The notes below the pieces were generated by a model. The model was given only the letters and a program-made list of their open reading frames with translations. It was not told the DNA's origin and searched no databases. Below are positions 62,870-64,000 of a stretch of 64,000 bases of DNA, in pieces. Both the position numbers and the translations under genes were made by a program. The DNA lies in NCBI RefSeq assembly GCF_000340215.1, contig NW_006921553.1, forward strand, positions 175,510-239,509, written 5' to 3'. This stretch comes from Pseudocercospora fijiensis CIRAD86. Its lineage: Eukaryota > Ascomycota > Dothideomycetes > Mycosphaerellales > Mycosphaerellaceae. Each line of letters starts with the position of its first letter. Position 1 is the stretch's first letter.

Positions 62870-64000
62870 AGTAGTGTTTATACTATTCGTATAGTGCTAT
62901 ATTAATACTTATCGACTCGTCGACTCGGTCGTATTAGTCGACTCGGTCTAAACTAGAATATACTAGTAGTACTATAGTTTCAAGTGTATTACTATTACAT
63001 TAACCGTCGTTACTATATGTCGCTATATCCTATCTTATACGTTCTCTATAAACTATAAAATCATTCTTCGCCGCCTTAGTATTATTGTCCTTTGTGTTTC
63101 GGAGGTGCGATTTCTATATACTCTATACGGCACGTTACCTTTTCATTACTCGCCCGTAAGCCTTTACGGCTCGTATTTCCTTATCCTCCTATTCCTCGTC
63201 GTAAATTGTATTATACGTCTCGAAATCAACTGTACTATTAATATAGCGAGTCCTATACGGGGCGCCTTCGTCTACAGGCACGGCGTATAATGTATAATAG
63301 ACTAGTAGTAGGCTATACACCCGTCGCCCTTTAAGTCTACTATAGTACGGTAAAAGACGCTGTAGCCGGATTGTCGTTAGACTATGCGTATCCTTGTACT
63401 CGCTCTTGTCGTTAACATAGTCGTAAAGCTTAATAAAAACGCCTATAACGGGCCTCCGTTTCGTCCTAAGCCCCTTCCTATATTTAATTCCTATTTCTAT
63501 ATTGATCGAGATTACGTACTTTAGTTAAGCTAGTAGGCGACCGCCGAATCGAACCGCTAATTTATTAGGTGTTTCTATACAATTAACGTTGTATTCCTAT
63601 ACCTATATAAAATTATAACGTCTGTTGCCGTAGAGCCCCTCCTAGTTTAGTATATATCTCGCGAAGTCGGCTACTACTACGTTAGGATGTTCTATATCCT
63701 TACCCGTAGGCTTCTAGCATCGGATTCCACTATAGAAGCAGATCTCTATATCTAGGACGTGTATATAGTCCGTTACGATGTCGTTAGGGTCGGCTGCGGT
63801 ACTTAATGCGCTATTCTTATCGTAGGCACCCTATTGCCGTACGAATACCGCAATCGCTTATTAGAAGTCGCGACCTAAGTTCTCTTCTATTATAGCTATA
63901 GCCTCCCTTATCGTAATCCACTTAACCGATTTCTTTCCGTCCCTCTATTTCTCGGGCTAGTATCCTAGGATTCCTCCTAGCCGTGCTATAGTTAGCATTA
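62870..64000 (-). pseudogene. RIP-mutated minus-strand frame, unidentified
   Basis: A minus frame running from the window edge towards 62,900 has a protein-like composition (Ala-Ala-Asp-Pro-Asn-Asp-Ile-Val, Ala-Asp-Phe-Ala-Arg-Tyr-Ile), interrupted only by TAG/TAA. No domain is recognised. It may belong to a transposon or a RIP-hit gene duplicate. The plus frame at 63,105-63,290 is its shadow. Confidence 0.3.

Larger units (their letters stand above)
54010..64000. repeat. Right RIP-mutated block
   Basis: From about 54,010-54,170 to the window end, CpA/TpG is strongly depleted. It holds tandem repeats (54.3-54.9 kb), unassigned DNA (54.9-57.5 kb), a Copia-like remnant on plus, a gypsy chromovirus remnant on minus, a GATC-based inverted repeat and an unassigned minus-strand frame. 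Elements lie in opposite orientations and are incomplete, so this is a mosaic of nested or truncated insertions. Confidence 0.9.

Noticed and set aside
63105..63290. 61-codon plus frame at the right edge
   Set aside because: It lies in RIP DNA opposite the more protein-like minus frame, with no start context or domain.

Overview
The window looks like nuclear DNA of a filamentous ascomycete (Pezizomycotina; a Dothideomycete is only a guess). The evidence is short introns of about 54-63 nt with GT/GC...CTAAC/CTAAT...AG signals, Kozak-like starts, and three long blocks carrying the signature of repeat-induced point mutation (RIP). In those blocks CpA/TpG is nearly absent, TpA is abundant, CpG is kept, and old reading frames have lost Trp, Gln, Cys and His codons to TAG, TAA, TAY and TAY. 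No rRNA, tRNA, CRISPR or bacterial-type operon was found.

Layout: RIP blocks lie at about 1-1,035, 23,120-31,690 and 54,010-64,000. They hold transposon wrecks: a Copia-type gag at the left edge; a complete Fot1/pogo-like DNA transposon at 27,368-30,160 with 81-bp terminal inverted repeats and a TA target duplication; a duplicated minisatellite at 24.7-26.5 kb; a Copia-like gag/protease remnant at 57.5-59.0 kb; and a reverse-strand Ty3/gypsy chromovirus remnant with RNase H, integrase and chromodomain at 60.4-62.65 kb. Between the blocks lie two domains of normal base composition (1.0-23.1 kb and 31.7-54.0 kb) with few intact genes.

The best-supported genes are an 879-aa protein (7,480-10,119 +), a 590-aa coiled-coil protein (31,805-33,577 -), a four-exon 585-aa repeat protein with a probable GC-AG intron (36,869-38,798 -), a two-exon 146-aa basic protein (39,941-40,440 +) and a two-exon 669-aa single-pass membrane protein (42,680-44,746 +). 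A small putative secreted Asp/Ala-repeat protein (22,717-22,956 +), an F-box-like fragment (35,216-35,485 -) and a two-exon 157-aa gene (49,771-50,299 +) are weaker. I recognise no enzyme or pathway in these genes and cannot link them functionally.

The rest of the normal-composition DNA is unusually rich in tandem repeats with periods from 6 to about 210 bp, many inside coding or formerly coding frames. Several gene-like stretches with good codon usage change frame every 100-200 bp, often at repeat junctions. This looks like an accessory, fast-evolving, gene-poor compartment in which short tandem duplications escape RIP while long dispersed repeats are destroyed by it. Base-calling indels in the repeats cannot be excluded from the sequence alone.
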